A stretch of DNA of 64,000 nucleotides from Sarocladium kiliense (Eukaryota; Ascomycota; Sordariomycetes; Hypocreales; Sarocladiaceae), in contig JAUZTG010000016.1 of NCBI GenBank assembly GCA_030734395.1, positions 1,984,001-2,048,000 on the forward strand. The letters are read 5' to 3'. Below the pieces are notes generated by a model. That model was not told the origin of the DNA. It saw only the letters and a program-made list of their open reading frames with translations, and searched no databases. A program made the translations under genes and the position numbers. Positions 9,372-20,700 of this stretch are shown in pieces. The stretch's first letter is position 1; every line of letters starts with the position of its first letter.

Positions 9372-12300
9372 TTACCAGCTGTCAGACACTCGCTGCCAAA
9401 ACGACTTTTCCTCTTCTGGCTCTTCAACCACAACTTCTCCCTCGCCTGCCTGGCCGTACATCCTCACGCGGTAGAAACACGTGTGGTCCTCCGCGCCATA
9501 GTTGTTCACCGCCCTGATAACGACCTCGGACGTCTCTGCACCAAGTCTCGTCAACTCGCTATGCAATTGATGCACGTAAACGCCGTCGTGGAGCTCGGCA
9601 CCGGCGTAGGTGAATCGCCCGATGCGGACCATGTCGTCGTTCAGTGGGGCAGTCACCTCGTTGTCGATATGCTGTGTTACGTGAGTGGCAGAGAAGTCTC
9701 GAACGCGTTCGCGCACTTCTGGGTCTTCGATTTGTGCGTAAATTTCGATGTCGCGAGGTCGTGCATCGGGATCGATAGTTGCGCCGGGGAGGATATGCTC
9801 AACAACAACTTGTTGGGGAATAACAGGTTGATTGAGTTGCACGGCAAGCATGTAGCCATGGGGTTTGCCCTCCAGATTGATCTCGCGAGCGGCGCACCAT
9901 TTGTCGCCATCCTCTGACCAGTCCATGAGAGCCTCAGACTGATGCCACCTCTTGGCTCCACGGAGGCCATTTTTGAGATCCTGGCGGTCAATGACACCTT
10001 TCCCGTATGGGTCGTACGTGGCCGAAGAGTGCTTCATGTTGACGGTTGCGCCCGAACCCATGGAGAAAAAGTTGATGCGATTCTTGAGGACCACCTCCCA
10101 GTGACTCTGAATTTCGCCTCGGGCAAGAGCCTCAATGTTGACGTTGGCGAGTGCGTCGCTGATAGCCTTGTTGATCAGCGTATAAACCTCAGCACGGGCC
10201 TCCTCCCCGAGCTTCCCTGCGTCATGCTTGTTCAAACCGTGTTTCTCGATGGTGCTTAGGACAAGCTGCTCGACCTGTGGCTGTAGTTCGTTGAGCTGAG
10301 CCCTGATCTCCGAGCCATGAACGGCAAACTCGTTCTTGAGGTGCTTCAGAAATTCGTCCTTCGTCACGAATACACCATCACTCGGAGTATCAGCCTTACT
10401 TTGTTCCTTGATGATTCGGGCGATTCGAACGTTGAGCTCCTGATCGGTGCCAAGCGACTGCAACTTCTCCACAGATTCGTCCAGCATGGCCTGTAGCTTG
10501 CTATTATTCTCCTTGACCCACGAGTCCCAGAGGTTCGAGATCTTCTCTTCCATGCGGGCCTCGGCACCGCCAACGCTGTTTGACAACTTTGATTGAAGTC
10601 CTGTGTCGTCAAGAATTCTTGATGAGACAAGCCTCCACTGCTTCTCAGGTAGTTTGCCGTCATCCTGAACAGTCAGAATGCTATCCTCGTCATGAATGAG
10701 CTCGCGCAAGGCATGCCAGAATTCTTGGGCCACGATTGGCTTTCCGTCTTGTAGCTGCATGTGAACGACCTTTGGTAAGATATTCTGAAGCTTCACGATG
10801 GACTGATGATTCATGGCGCCGGCACTCTTAAGGTGGCCAAACTGCTCAGTGAAACTCTCCAGGAAGGCTTCGAGCTGAAACTTGCCGTCCTCCTCAAAGT
10901 CGGAGAGCTTGAAGCTGTCATGAATCCGGCTCCGGAACGGATGGGTAATGGCGGGAATGATGGAGCCTAAGGATCCCCAAAAGTCCAACGACGATCCCGC
11001 TGAGTTCTCAAAAAGATCGTCAGGCTGACGAAGATCGGATATTGCAGGTAGTACTGCGAGAAGAATGTTCGCTAATAGAATGAACGCGGCAATTCTGTAC
11101 AGTGATGGCGAGTGGCTAATAATGAAGCGCCATATCGTTAAAGCGAACCCGATTAGCCGACTGAGAAACCGGCTGAGAGCGTCAAGATACGTGTGAAGGC
11201 TGAACAGTTTTCGCCATCCACCTGCTGGAGACTCCTCAGTTTCGTCGTCGTCTTCATGAGTGACAGGAACTTGTCGATACCGCCGCAGGTAGTTAGAAGG
11301 CGATAAAGATTGTAGGGAGTCCCAGCGCTGCTGCCATCGCTGAAGGTGGCTTTCCCCTTCGCTGTCACTAGAGATGGCATCCTCTCGTGCCTGGATATCT
11401 TCTTGTAATGCTGAGTCTTGCTCGCTGCGATCTGAGTAGCTGTCTTCCTCGGCAGCCTGTGTAGCACGGAGACGGGCGGCCTGAGTCTCAGCTTCTTGCT
11501 CTGCCGTCCGGCGCCGCTGTTCTGCCTCGGCTTGCTTCAACTGAGCATATCTAGCGAGGCTCTTGGGGGATGTCTTGTTGGCGGATGTTCCGTTCGCCGG
11601 GGCACTCCTGGTGGCGGCCGTTGGACGGGTCTCAGGAGATCTGTCGCTGGAAGAGCGGCTCACAGCAGACTGTGGTGCTTCATTTGATACCCCGTTGGGA
11701 AGCTTGAATGCTACTTTCGTGGGCGGTGGTCCGTCCTCTTGCTGCTGTTCCACGGGCTTTGCAGACTCCTTACGTCGGCGAGTGCTTCGCCGAAGTCCCA
11801 GCTCGTCACCTGAACTCTCATCACTGCCGGTATCGCGAAAGGCTGGGTCAGTTAGGCCCTTTGAGATGCGTCGCCGCGCCTCCCGTCGATTGACTGAGCG
11901 TTGCCCGACACTAAGCCCCGTGTCATTGGTGACATCAGGTGTTGATGCGATGGTGGCGTCACCATACACATCACTCTCAATACCAAAGCTGCGAGCGTCA
12001 TCCGCATCGCTTGGAGCGACGGAGTCCCCTTTCCGTGGCGGCGGGAAGGCTGCGGAAGCAAGTTCGTCATCCATGTCGGGTTCCTGCATCGTCTTACGAG
12101 TTCGGGACTTCGGTTGGCGGGAAGGACTCGGGATGGGATTGGGTTGTGCAGGTTGAGGGAAGTTAATCCTCTCCTGCTCCAACTCCCGAGCCTGCCTCTC
12201 TAGTGCATTGCTAATGGCATTCTTGAGGGTGTAAGGCTTGTCGGCATAGTCTCCAGTAAATCGTCGTGGAGCCATGGGCTCAACAGCAGCGCCATAACTG

Positions 12301-12434
12301 TACTGCCGTCTGGAACTGGGGGTATCCTGCAAGGCGGGGAGATGTACCCTGTCAACAAAACCTAGCTGCTTGTTCTTGGGCTTGGGTGTCGAATCCTCTG
12401 CCCTCTTGGGTTGGCGGTTTGCTTTTGGGGGCAT
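9372..12434 (-). CDS. SUN (Sad1/UNC-84) domain inner nuclear membrane protein
   Basis: Predicted LINC-complex component in the inner nuclear envelope, linking chromatin or the spindle pole body to KASH proteins. Single exon, 1,020 aa. The ATG at 12434 is chosen because the in-frame extension upstream looks like leader. The long nucleoplasmic N-terminus (1-420) is basic, Ser/Pro-rich and has charged coiled-coil stretches. One or two membrane segments lie at about 427-465 (LIGFALTIWRFII, IAAFILLANILLAVLPAI). A luminal coiled-coil region runs to about 780. The SUN domain (about 786-1011) includes the conserved GDKWCAA, HGYMLAVQL, VEHILPGATIDPDARPRDIE and the terminal CFYRVRMYG block. The domain order is typical. 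The gene faces UDP-glucose epimerase across a 1.7-kb divergent promoter. Confidence 0.93.
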   Translation of the reverse strand: MPPKANRQPKRAEDSTPKPKNKQLGFVDRVHLPALQDTPSSRRQYSYGAAVEPMAPRRFTGDYADKPYTLKNAISNALERQARELEQERINFPQPAQPNPIPSPSRQPKSRTRKTMQEPDMDDELASAAFPPPRKGDSVAPSDADDARSFGIESDVYGDATIASTPDVTNDTGLSVGQRSVNRREARRRISKGLTDPAFRDTGSDESSGDELGLRRSTRRRKESAKPVEQQQEDGPPPTKVAFKLPNGVSNEAPQSAVSRSSSDRSPETRPTAATRSAPANGTSANKTSPKSLARYAQLKQAEAEQRRRTAEQEAETQAARLRATQAAEEDSYSDRSEQDSALQEDIQAREDAISSDSEGESHLQRWQQRWDSLQSLSPSNYLRRYRQVPVTHEDDDETEESPAGGWRKLFSLHTYLDALSRFLSRLIGFALTIWRFIISHSPSLYRIAAFILLANILLAVLPAISDLRQPDDLFENSAGSSLDFWGSLGSIIPAITHPFRSRIHDSFKLSDFEEDGKFQLEAFLESFTEQFGHLKSAGAMNHQSIVKLQNILPKVVHMQLQDGKPIVAQEFWHALRELIHDEDSILTVQDDGKLPEKQWRLVSSRILDDTGLQSKLSNSVGGAEARMEEKISNLWDSWVKENNSKLQAMLDESVEKLQSLGTDQELNVRIARIIKEQSKADTPSDGVFVTKDEFLKHLKNEFAVHGSEIRAQLNELQPQVEQLVLSTIEKHGLNKHDAGKLGEEARAEVYTLINKAISDALANVNIEALARGEIQSHWEVVLKNRINFFSMGSGATVNMKHSSATYDPYGKGVIDRQDLKNGLRGAKRWHQSEALMDWSEDGDKWCAAREINLEGKPHGYMLAVQLNQPVIPQQVVVEHILPGATIDPDARPRDIEIYAQIEDPEVRERVRDFSATHVTQHIDNEVTAPLNDDMVRIGRFTYAGAELHDGVYVHQLHSELTRLGAETSEVVIRAVNNYGAEDHTCFYRVRMYGQAGEGEVVVEEPEEEKSFWQRVSDSW

Positions 12435-14151
12435 GTCTGCTGGTGTGTGTGCGTGGTGTGTGTAGAAGGGTGTGATGGTGAGAGAAGAGATGAGTTTGTG
12501 AATGACACGGTGAGCTGGCCCTTTGGACTTTTTGTGCGTTTGATGAAAAAAGTCGAGGACCAGAAGAAAGACCAGGGCGAAATATGCGGAAGCAACAGTG
12601 TTTGACTTATTTGGATACAGGGAGGCGCGATAGCGGCCTCTCAAAGAAACCCGGTCATGAACAGAGGGCCTGGGGCAGCATGTGGCCTGAGTGCTGGTGG
12701 CGCGGAGAGGGACAAAGAAGCTCAAGGTCGAGGGTCAAGAACAGCCTCGAACGGGATCAACAAAGGATCATAATTGTCGAGAGACGCGCCCTACGATGGT
12801 GATGAAGTTGGTGGTGGTTCCAGCGGTGTGCGTGTGGATACTGTTGATACAGTGAAAGAGGCTGGGGATAGTGTTGATCAAGGCCGACGAATCGTGAAAA
12901 ATTGCTGGCCTTTGCGCAAGGCAGGCAGTCGAGTTGCTGCAGGTTGGCTTAGTTTCTCAGCAAGTCTCTGATCAGAATCGATAACTCTCATGAAGATTTA
13001 GCTTGATTCGATGATGACAGGAGTGGTGAGTTGATGGTGAAGCGCGTCGCGCCCGAAGTTTAGGCGGCGCGTAGCGACAAAGACAGAGGGAAGGTGCTGC
13101 TTGCTGGAGGCTGGGGGTGGGTCACGTGGAGCGAGCTGGAATTGACAAGCTAGAGTACCGACGGGTATATGGACGAGGCAAAGGTCACATATCTTCACCA
13201 TGACAGTATAGAACAATCAGAAAAAGGTCATGGAGCTTCTCAAGAAGTAAAAGACACTTTGCACTTGGTTTCCCAGCTCATTCATCACGCTTGAAGATGT
13301 TGAGGCGAGATGAATCGGCCCCATGCCAACTGCCGACCTACCTTAGGTAACGGTGCCACTGCCTCCAGATTCGGCACAGTAAGAAACGGGCACTGAACGG
13401 CGACCAAAGGCAGTATCAGTCGCTAAAAGGTTGCTACCGTTCTGAACACTCCCTCATCGTCTGAAGAGCTCAATCTCTCGTCCATTCCACTTCCAATTAT
13501 AATCTCGATAATCATAATCATCCTATACGAGCTGATGACGACGACGGCTAATATGAACGAGTCCACTCTGTCCTCGCTCGTAATCTCATGAAGCCTCATC
13601 GCTGAACACTGCCAATCTAGTGCAGGACCGTCGCTGCATTATTGCCTCAGCCTTGACTCGTCTCCTCGCCGCCCATTGCCGCATTTCGCCTCAATCGTGC
13701 GTACGTGCCTGGTTCGCTGTTCCTCATTAGCGAGCGAGTGACGGGGGTTCCGTTCACCGTGAAAAAAGTGCCCCTCCCCCTCCATCCCCCCTCCATCCCC
13801 TCCATCTGCCCAGTCCAGCTCCAGCTCCAGCAGCAGCTCCATCGTCTCCTCCTCCTCCTCACTGCCCCCTTTGTCGGTCTGTTCCCCATTTCCTCCACCC
13901 CTCCGGCTCTCTACATTAAAATAAAAATCTCATCCAACATCTTCATACGTCTCTTCTCTCGATCCTCCCTCTACAGCTTCCACTCTCCCTTGCCTCGCCA
14001 CACCGAACTCTGCCGCCTCTCGAACCCCTCTACGCTCGAATTAGAAACATCAAAGAAAACGCGCCGTCCCAACCCATTCCTTGCATTCCCTAGCTTCAGC
14101 CACGCGCCGCTTCAATAATCTCTTGGCCCTTTGATCCCATTCACCGTCACA
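12435..14151. other. divergent promoter region, SUN gene / UDP-glucose epimerase
   Basis: About 1.7 kb between two divergent starts. The open frames inside are not convincing. The right half (about 13760-14000) is strongly pyrimidine-rich on the plus strand (CCCTCC, CTCCTCCTC and TCCAGC runs), typical of the leader or core promoter of a highly expressed fungal gene. Confidence 0.5.
13760..14000 (+). promoter_or_regulatory. CT-rich promoter/leader tract of the epimerase gene
   Basis: Dense C/T runs on the sense strand lie 150-390 bp upstream of the epimerase ATG. Pyrimidine-rich tracts just upstream of transcription starts are characteristic of strongly expressed filamentous-fungal genes. No defined TATA box was pinpointed. 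The function is inferred from composition and position only. Confidence 0.4.
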
Positions 14152-15485
14152 ATGGCTGTCGGCACTGTCCTCGTTACTGGGTACGTCCATCACCATAATA
14201 CAACCAGCGTCATGTGCCGCTCGAACCCTGACGACCCCCTTGTCTGACATTGTTCTCTTTTCCGTTGCTTACAGTGGCACGGGCTACATCGGCTCCTTCA
14301 CCTCCCTTACCCTGCTCGAGAATGGCTACGATGTTGTCATCGTTGACAGCCTATACAACTCTTCCAAGGTCGCTCTTGACCGCATTGAGACCCTCTGCGG
14401 TCGTCGCCCCGACTTCTATGCTGTCGACATCACCGACGAGAAGGCTCTCGATGAGGTCTTTGCGAAGCACCCCGCCATTGACAGTGTTATTCACTTCGCC
14501 GCCCTGAAGGTGAGACTTTCTAGCGCTACATCGATTCCTTGCGCATTCACTGACTTTGCCCAATACTAGGCTGTCGGCGAGTCTGGCAAGAAGCCCCTCG
14601 AGTACTACCGCGTCAATGTCGGCGGCAGCATCGCTCTCCTCCGCTCCATGGGTCGCCACAACGTTACCAACATTGTATTTTCGTCCTCTGCAACCGTCTA
14701 TGGCGATGCCACCCGCTTCGAGAACATGATCCCTATCCCCGAGCACTGCCCCATTGGCCCTACCAACACTTACGGTCGCACCAAGTCCACGATTGAGGAC
14801 CTCATTACCGACCACGTGAATGCCCAGCGCAACAACCTCAAGGAGGCTGGCAAACCCCACGAGGCCTGGAACGGTGCTCTGCTGAGGTACTTCAACCCCT
14901 GCGGTGCCCACCCCAGCGGAATCATGGGCGAGGACCCTCAGGGCATTCCCTTCAACCTGCTGCCGCTCCTTGGGCAGGTTGCCACTGGTCAGCGCGAGAA
15001 GCTCCTCGTCTTTGGTGATGGTATGTTCCAAGCCATGCTTCTGTCGTCCTGAACCATATTGACTTCATCATGCAGACTACGACTCCCACGACGGTACCGC
15101 CATCCGCGATTACATCCACGTCCTCGATCTTGCCAAGGGTCACCTCGTCGCCCTCAACTACCTTCGTGAGAACAAGCCCGGTGTCAAGGCCTGGAACCTC
15201 GGCTCCGGTCGTGGCAGCACCGTCTTCGAGATGATCAAGGCCTTCAGCAAAGTCGTCGGCCGTGATCTCCCTTACGAGGTAGTCCCCAGGAGACAGGGCG
15301 ATGTCCTCAACCTGACTGCCAACCCTGCGCTTGCGAACAAGGAGCTCAACTGGAAGACGGAGCTGACGATGGAGGAGGCGTGTGAGGATCTGTGGCGGTG
15401 GGTGAACAACAACCCTCAGGGTTACCGTCAGGAGCCTCCGCCGGAGCTGTTGGCTGCCGCTAAGTCTACGGCTGGTGGAAAATAA
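14152..15485 (+). CDS. UDP-glucose 4-epimerase (Leloir pathway)
   Basis: Cytosolic NAD-dependent enzyme interconverting UDP-glucose and UDP-galactose for galactose use and cell-wall galactan supply. Four exons: 14152-14180, 14275-14509, 14570-15020 and 15076-15485; introns of 94, 60 and 55 bp; 374 aa, the normal length for the single-domain enzyme with no mutarotase fusion. The first 29-nt exon ends inside the Rossmann motif VLVTGGTGYIGS. Catalytic residues are visible: SSATVYG (Ser) and the Y-x3-K pair in NTYGRTKSTIED. Also seen are RYFNPCGAHPSG, the family block DGTAIRDYIHVLDLAKGH and a C-terminal RRQGDV substrate-loop motif. Codons are strongly C-ending (GCC, CTC, AAG), fitting high expression, and the upstream CT-rich tract agrees. 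Confidence 0.96.
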
Positions 15486-15683
15486 GGGAGAGTATTTACA
15501 ACGGGAGACATTGGGATGAGATAATGAACTATAAAACAAAATAGATGAAAATGAGTGGAGCATAAGCGTCTTTAGAACTCATAATGCGGCTTCTAATCGA
15601 GCCATATAGAACCATCAATTCAAATAACTGATTTCGATCCGAATGTGTGATGTTCACTACCGTATACTATCATTGATCTTAAT

Positions 15684-16866
15684 TTACAGCTTCAACAGCA
15701 ACTTACCAGTCGTCTTCCTGCTCTCAATATCCGTGTGCGCACGCGCCGCATCCGCTAGAGGGTACACCTCATGAACACGGACATTGAGCTTCTTCTCACG
15801 CACGAGATTGAACAGCTGGGTTGTGTTGCGCTCGAGGTCTTCGCGCTTGGCGACGAAGCCGTTGACGACCGGGCGCATGAGGCGGATGTTCTTGGCGGAG
15901 AGCTTGAGAATACTGAGGGGCTCGACAGCGCCGGACTGAATAATGATGGTATTAGTGGGGATTTTCGAGTGAGATTGAGGCGTGAGAACTTACCGCGTTG
16001 CCGAAGGAGATGAGCCAGCCGGCCATGGCGACCATTTGGAGGTCGGCGTCAAAGGTCGTCTTGCCTACACCGTCGAAGATGGCGTCGATGCCGTGTCCGC
16101 CGGTGATCTCCTTGACCTTGGCGACCACGTCGTCGCTAGACTTGATACCCCAGCCTGCACCGTGTGACTTTGCAAGTTCGAGCTTCTCATCGGTGCTAGC
16201 TGTGGCGATGACCTTTGCACCAACTGCGCTCAGCATCTGCACGAGAAGGAGACCAACGCCACCTGCTGCGGCGTGAACTAGAGTCCATTGACCTGACTGC
16301 ACGTTGGCTGCATCGCGGACGAGGGTCCAGGCTGTGAGGCCTTGGAGGTAGACTGCTGCGGCGACGTCCTCTGAGACACCTTCTGGGATGGCGATGCAGT
16401 TCTCAGATGGGACGGCTGAGTACTCGGCGTATGCTCCGGTAGTGGTCCCCATGTACACAACCTTGGTACCCACCTCGATACCCTTCGGGGCGCTGCCCTC
16501 AATGGCTACGACTTCACCTGCAGCTTCACGACCGAGACCAAGAGGGAATGACGGGGCCGGGTAGAGGCCAACGCGGAAGTAGGTGTCGATATAGTTGACG
16601 CCAGCGAAGGAATTGCGGACGAGGACTTGGCCCGGGGACAGGGTAGGGACGGGATAGTTGGTCTTGTATTCAAGGACTTCGACGCCGCCGTTCTTGGGGA
16701 TGCGCACGGCGGCCATGGAGGCTGGGATGGGAGCCATGTTGAAGGTTGGCGAGGTGGTGAAGAGTCGCGTGGTGGGGTGACGAGGGGTTGATGTCGTGAT
16801 TGAGGGCTGAAGATGGAGTCTGGTGAGCTGTGCTGTGAGGGAGCGTAGACGACGGACGGCGGCCAT
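15684..16866 (-). CDS. mitochondrial zeta-crystallin-like NADPH:quinone oxidoreductase
   Basis: Medium-chain dehydrogenase/reductase of the Zta1/QOR type, which reduces quinones with NADPH. Two exons: 16866-15994 and 15935-15684, with a 58-bp intron (donor GTAAGT, acceptor TTCAG); 374 aa. The first 40 residues (Arg/Ser/Thr-rich, no acids, ending RLFTTS) look like a mitochondrial presequence. A second in-frame Met at 44 (MAPIPASM) would give a cytosolic form. Seen: the substrate-side GVNYIDTYFRVGLYP, the GLGREAAGEV block, the nucleotide-binding AAAGGVGLLLVQM and the C-terminal RPVVNGF. Zinc-binding cysteines are absent, as expected for this zinc-free branch. It converges on the epimerase gene, 198 bp apart. 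Dual targeting is an inference. Confidence 0.92.
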
Positions 16867-17718
16867 TCAAGAGGGTTGTGAGTCAGCTGTTTTGAGAGAG
16901 AGGATTGAAGGATATGTGAAGGTGGACGGTGAGTGAGGGATGCTTATAAATGGAGGAATGGGATGAAGCGAAGCTGGTGGATGGCGTCGGTTAAGTACGG
17001 AGCCGGTCTCCGCCATCGGATGTGGGGTTGGGATGGTCGTCATGGCTTCCGAAGGGTGGTGCTCCTAGTAGGAAGTTGAGGAGTCATTGGGTTGGCAATA
17101 AGAAGTAGAAGATCAAGAAGTCAGCGAAAAGAATATATTCTGGCATGCAATTGGTCTTCCAGGATCGTGAAGAAGTGGGATTGCAGTCAGTGGTTGGTGG
17201 AGGTACATGTCCGGCATGTAAGTGGTCGGTGAGCGTGGTTCGGTGCCGGCACCGTAAGCATAGCCAACATATTTACCTGCCTTCGGGGACTTTTAGAGTG
17301 CTTACGGTTCATGTAGGGTCCTTTCAGGCAGGGAATTACGATTGAAACGCTGGACATGGCAGCATAAGCTGTTCAGAGAGCGCTTGCGTTGTTGGATAAT
17401 AAATGTCCATGATGTGCGTACTCTATGGAGGGAGGAACTGTGTCAGTGCTCTAGTTACGAGTTCCAGGTGAGAATAAAGATATAATTAGCTGTGCACCGG
17501 CGGACTCGCTGTTCCTAAGATACTTAGGATATTACGTAGGAAGGTTCATCAGTGTATGTACGTCCTGTATTTCGGCATAAAAGGGACTGCCTATGTGGGC
17601 CTTGAAAAGGGTAACAGAGTCCAGACGCTCAGCAACATGGAATCCCTGTGCTTGCGATTGCGAGACTTAGTCTCCCCGTGATGTTACAAAGGAAATAATA
17701 GCGAAGGAGGTCGAGTAT
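16867..17718. other. intergenic, no gene recognised
   Basis: About 0.85 kb between the start of the quinone oxidoreductase and the stop of the giant surface-protein gene, both minus strand. It includes the oxidoreductase promoter. No coding frame with support was seen. Confidence 0.45.
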
Positions 17719-20700
17719 TTAAGCTACTCGAGTAGACGTGGAACAGAGCCTCGTGCCTGTTGCGTATGTGCTATTCCCCGGTAACCCGAGTGCAGTCTCC
17801 AAGCAAGCAATCGCACTCACCCCTGTCGTGGTCGCCAACAAATTCGATGCCAGACATAAAGCCGGTGCACCCACACTGAAGGGACCCAAGGCTCTGAGAC
17901 AAGCCGTAGCTTGTACTTGTGGAAGTGGAGCACCCAACGCTTCCAGGCTGGAGCATGCCTCTGGAAGCCGAGTAATGCACTTACCGCTGAGGTTGGTCTG
18001 GAGGCATGCTGCGATGCGCGCACCGGCTGATGGAACCAGGAGGCTTTGCAAAAGACAGTCGAGGGTTTTACCGACGGCGTAGATTGAACCGAGGTCGAGC
18101 TGGCATTGAGCTATAACCAGGGTGAGGCTGGCGATGTTGGTGGTTACGGAAAGGGAGGCGCACGCGCCTGGGAGGGGAGCGGTGTTAGTCAGGCAGACGG
18201 ATGGCGTGGCGGTGGCAGCTGGGAAGCAAATTGATGTGGAGGAGGAGGTTGTGGATGTGGGTGCAATGGCTGATGAGATCGCTGGGATTGAAGGGGAGGA
18301 GGAGGAGGCAGCTGGAACAGATGCCGAGGATGCGACGAGAGTACTCAAGGTCGAGCTGGATGATGGATTGACCACCGCTGCTGGCGAACTGGATGAAGTG
18401 GCATGTGAGCTGGAGCTAGAAACCGGTTCTTCACTGAATGCTGAGACTGAAGTTGAGGAAACTGCTGCAACCGAGCTTGCCATCGATGTCGACAAGAAGC
18501 TTGATGGTGCCAAGATTGAGCTAGGTGCGGGAATTGAAGACGAAGCCGGAATTGAACTTAGCGAAGATGTTGAATCCGAGCTCCAGTGACTTGATGAACT
18601 AGCCGCAGACAAGATAGATGAACTTGCGATAGGCAGTTCTGTCGAAGTGATCGAACCGCTGAGGCTAGAAGCTGGAACAGAGCTTTCAGTCAAGGATGAG
18701 ACGCTTAACGGCGCGCTTAGGCTTTCTGACGATATTGAGATTGATGAAGCAGAAGGTTCTGAGCTCGCTGTTGCTGTTAATGGCGAATTTGAAGCCGGAG
18801 CTGAGCTTGCCAGGCTGGACGAAGGTGCTGCTTCTGATGGGCTGGATGGTCCGGCAAGACTGGTGCTAATGGACGTGGCCGAGCTTGACGTTGTAGTCGG
18901 TGTATCGACAGTTCTGGTTGGAGATGACTCTGTGGATAGGGCATTGGCGGTGGTAGAGGAAACCGCCAGAGAGCCCGAGGTTGACAATGTCACATCATGT
19001 GATGATGATGAGGGAGAAGCTTCCTCTGAGCTCGAGAATGTGAATGAACTTGAAGAAGCATGCGACAGTGAGCTTGATAAAGCAGTTTCATCTGTCGATA
19101 AGGGAGGGACTGAGCTTGGGATATCGACTACATTCACTTCCGACGTCTGTGACGCCGTCGATGACGAAACAGTCGTTATTGTAGAGGTTGATACTGCACT
19201 GGGTGAAGGGCTTGGCCACAGGCTTGTCGGTATGGACGAGCTGGTGGTGGTACCTTCGTCCGGAAGTGTTGTATCAGGGAGAGAAGGGCTGCTTGGCAAG
19301 ACCGCAGTACTCAAAGTGCCGGAAAATGAGCTGTTGGATAATGTAGATTCTGTCGAAGCTGTGTTTGGCACAGTTGGATCCGTTGGCGTTGATTCCTCGG
19401 ACGGCGACGAAGTGAATCCGTTACTGCTCGTGGTTTCTGACTCGTCGCCTGACGAGGTGAAGGTAGAGCCCTTTGTACTGTTAGAAGTCACGACACCGTC
19501 TGGAGACGAAACAGCCGTGTCAGTGGTGGTGTCACCTCCAGCGACGGAACTTGTTTCTGAATCGATCAGGCTCTCTTCTGATATGACAGGAGTAGCAGTT
19601 GAGGCAGGGGGTGATGTGTCGGTGTCGCTCTGTATAGTTCCGATCGATGTGGGTGCTGGAGGCTTGATGGCTGGCGAAGAAGTTGAAGTACTTGTCTCTG
19701 GTGATGTATCTGGAGATGCTGGGTTCGAAGCTTCGACAGCCGGTGAACTTGAGACGGAACTGGCCGGGTCCCCTTTCACATCTGACATCGTGCCAGAAGG
19801 GCTCGAAGCTGACATTGCTTCGGAAAGTTCTATCTCAGGTGAAACTTCTGTGGAGTCGGCGCCGGTAGGTGTAACTGTAGCCGCACTCTCGCTGTCATCC
19901 ACTTGGGTTGTCACTATCGTACTAATGTCCTCGGTGGTCACTGTTGAGATCAGAGTCACATCCTCTCCCAAACCAGCTGTTGTCGCCCCTCCCGTTTCAT
20001 CTCCTGTTGTACCCAAGCTCGTGCTTGGTTCCTCGCCAAACGTCTTAGTCTCTTCTGGCGCAATAGTGGCCGCCGACTCAGTAGTTGTGGGAACGGGTGG
20101 TGACAGTGGTGCGTCAACGGTCACTGAAGTATCCGGTAAGGTAATCTCTGACTCTTCATTCCCTTCCCCAGAGGGTTCTGAAGAACTCTCAGAATAGCTG
20201 CTTTCCTCTGGAACTGTAGTTGATGCAGGGTTCGGCGCCATCAATGAAGTCTGGGATCCAGAGTCTGTGTCCGTTGTCGACAGACTCTCACCCGAGGAGT
20301 CAATCGTACTTGCAACGAAGGAGTCTGAGCTCTTATCATCTAGGAATCCGAGGCTAGTCTCTGTTCCGGTAGGAGAGCTGGACTCCACGTCGTCGACAGG
20401 GGTGAGAGCCACAGACGTTACGGCGGATAGCGTCTCTGATAAGGAGTGAGTAGTTGCAGTATTTGGTGTGTCGAAAGAGACGCTCGGTGATTCTACTATC
20501 AACTCATCCCGGAAGGATGTCTCAATGCGCTCGCTACTGGACACGCCATCGTGATCAAGAGCAGTGCTTGTGGTCTCAGTGGGACTCGATGCCGGCGTAG
20601 CACTCTCTTCAGGTGAGAATGAGGGAGACAAGGGAGTTAAGAGTGTACTCTCATGAGTATTAATGCCCTCGGAGCTCTCCCTAGCGCTACTCTCCACTGT

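Noticed and set aside
13705..14118. 137-codon plus-strand frame upstream of the epimerase
   Set aside because: It coincides with the CT-rich leader; the composition (Pro/Leu/Ser) follows from the pyrimidine tract and there is no domain. More likely 5' UTR and promoter.
18647..20197. 516-codon plus-strand open frame
   Set aside because: Antisense to the Ser/Thr-rich stalk of the giant surface protein. Serine and threonine codons read backwards rarely give stops, so long frames arise by composition. It has no domain, and the minus strand has the signal peptide and splice support.
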